Below are positions 63,701-64,000 of a stretch of DNA of 64,000 nucleotides, piece after piece. Location: the NCBI GenBank assembly GCA_016196035.1, contig JACPYM010000006.1, positions 62,001 to 126,000 on the forward strand. Reading direction: 5' to 3'. The notes beneath the pieces were generated by a model. The model made no database searches and was not told the origin of the DNA. It saw nothing but the letters and a program-made list of their open reading frames with translations. The DNA is from Acidobacteriota bacterium (GTDB lineage Bacteria; Acidobacteriota; Blastocatellia; RBC074). Numbering within the stretch: the stretch's first letter is position 1; every line of letters starts with the position of its first letter. The position numbers were made by a program, and so were the translations under genes.

Positions 63701-63949
63701 CCGCCTGCCCCACTCGTCCCCGCGCCGAACATCACCGTAGCCAATCCGGCGGAACCGCCTATTACCGTGCGGTATGAAGCCGTGCCCACTAAACCGGCTG
63801 ACAACGCAGCGCCTGCCGAACCGCCGCCGCCGGTCAACACGCGTCCGCGCCGTGTCAATGAATTGATCCCCGTCAACCAACCTACCCCTAGTGGGCCTGC
63901 TGCCAACGGACGTAAACGTCGCGTGGCGCCGCCACCCGCAAAGCCTTAA
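60716..63949 (+). CDS. Long secreted TPR protein with low-complexity C-terminal tail
   Basis: About 1077 residues from the ATG at 60716 (AGAGG upstream); the signal peptide is LLLSLLLLAQAARAQ. Residues about 60-600 hold tetratricopeptide repeats (for example AIAAYQLAVRYDPKDRRAFYDLANLYRSQG, cited in part). From about 690 on, the protein is disordered, rich in Pro, Ala, Lys, Glu and Thr, with three perfect KEPSA repeats near 825 and a basic end (RKRRVAPPPAKP). The tail probably spans the periplasm or wall and the TPRs recruit partners. Partner and process unknown. Confidence 0.83.
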   Translation: MNFRRKQIAGKMRLGLLLSLLLLAQAARAQTTNPPAPAPRALNDILALEDPAARLTSLQQFLKTNATGEAALTAREAVVFSYSQIGEAQLNDNNIEKAVEAFQRAIKALPKQVSDQFFEDTVVKIPMAVSTRGYRAEAVTLGKLLETRFANEAERLAALGEYYLSIEASGEAINTLENATHLAPEDARLQRALGAAYRMGLRIGDAIAAYQLAVRYDPKDRRAFYDLANLYRSQGAYEDALKLYQKQLEIDPKHTASHKGLALAYTALGKEDEATAALNQVRDLRGSSDEIRQDILLQTQLAFYYLAQNKLKAARQAAEAALLVEPRFSWARIAAAEVELAEGKYFEAERHLLAAQKYAGFPTLAFTLAKLYLIVEDFDGASEWLGKAFRYSAQDKFTTRLGGVRDVQADELRDLLAPEHQAAIFLAEPPTSDELFKIAESLTRVNARLTDKTPDNKTAAPAAKETGKENNPDLLEQSARTFVEAEGTRRSFRALYMARRLAQAGKALPLAVKFADQALELAEVATEAEGSVRDYPNYDREGRLRTFRGRAYDARGWALFKANQNPEAVRTLSQAVLTYGPLPEGKEALRHLSAAKEAAGELPVALELALAAYETPADKNTADLNRSVVESLYRKVHGSLNGLGEKLGQPLSAKTAGLIAAAANAANHAETQTPTTTAANTGDPAPTTAKPEFNVNQLLVNRPNEANGNERRPALSTPTRGSDSGKTAQTEAANPPSAEKLRVGLYGIPVNPKTANGGRPNFPLPPPPKPQPRATPEPATKTAAVNPPPAPAATPIKEPVIEKAAEQQAEKAQVAVIAKELPKEPSAKEPSAKEPSAKELAAKEPEKLPEKLKENARETAPVTTPTTTAENAVTLPPITTANTEAAARNAVPPATEKVAEKEPAPTLARATENEPEKGAEKEPEKPLFVPPSTPLTVPEIRANNASAVETSAPAPAQPVSLPELPADKPVQLAVTYAPDPAFFRRLRLVPAAEEEPPAPLVPAPNITVANPAEPPITVRYEAVPTKPADNAAPAEPPPPVNTRPRRVNELIPVNQPTPSGPAANGRKRRVAPPPAKP

Positions 63950-63964
63950 AAGGAACCAGAATCA

Positions 63965-64000
63965 ATGGAAGTGAAAACAGGAGTGATCGCCGCTGCCGGT
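63965..64000 (+). CDS. Start of a probable nucleotidyltransferase (cut by window end)
   Basis: Twelve codons, MEVKTGVIAAAG, behind AAGGA with good spacing. The V-I-A-A-A-G start is the beginning of the G-x-G-(T/S)-R motif in sugar-phosphate nucleotidyltransferases, but the motif itself lies beyond the window. Only the start is supported. Confidence 0.4.
   Translation, partial: MEVKTGVIAAAG

Overview
The window looks like chromosomal DNA of an acidobacterium, probably of the Blastocatellia type; this is inference. The support is a Solibacter-type C-terminal domain (TIGR03437-like) behind an SBBP-type N-terminus, an ECF sigma factor next to a Ser/Thr kinase with TPRs, large secreted beta-rich proteins, GC-rich codons, and many palindromic intergenic repeats. 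I see no rRNA, tRNA, CRISPR array, integrase or transposase gene.

Layout. 0.1-10.2 kb holds three large secreted proteins: an Asp-box propeller, an S74-chaperone protein and a 1884-residue multidomain protein. 10.4-13.8 kb holds a cyclase-family hydrolase and a sigma-54 activator divergent from an AhpD-like gene, with a good -24/-12 promoter between them. 14.1-18.9 kb is a set of small oxidoreductase and detoxification genes. 19.2-27.7 kb carries a uracil-DNA glycosylase-like gene, a broken SBBP gene, a Uma2 protein, a large M14 peptidase, a MerR regulator with a small secreted partner, and a zinc-ribbon/TPR membrane protein. 28.0-32.4 kb has the sigma factor, the kinase and two DUF1772-like membrane proteins.

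32.8-46.1 kb is a potassium locus, all on the minus strand. It contains a KdpD-like kinase module with a KdpE-like regulator, a KimA-type transporter, small membrane proteins, kdpF-kdpA-kdpB-kdpC, a stand-alone KdpD sensor module, and a histidine-kinase-like protein that lacks the phospho-accepting His. KdpD is thus split into two genes about 9 kb apart. Matching 11-bp direct repeats lie upstream of the KimA gene and of the small-protein/kdp set, and could be the operators of the KdpE-like regulator. Five intergenic gaps in this locus each hold a palindromic element.

46.3-56.6 kb is a metal-efflux island: a Cys-motif small protein, a TolC/adaptor/RND efflux system, a methyltransferase, two CDF-type transporters and an orphan sensor kinase. 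It lies between an intact PQQ-type beta-propeller gene and a detached copy of that gene's 3' end, in direct orientation, which suggests how the island arrived. The right end (58.4-64 kb) has a TAT-exported sugar-phosphate isomerase-like protein, an EamA transporter, a long TPR protein and the first codons of a probable nucleotidyltransferase.
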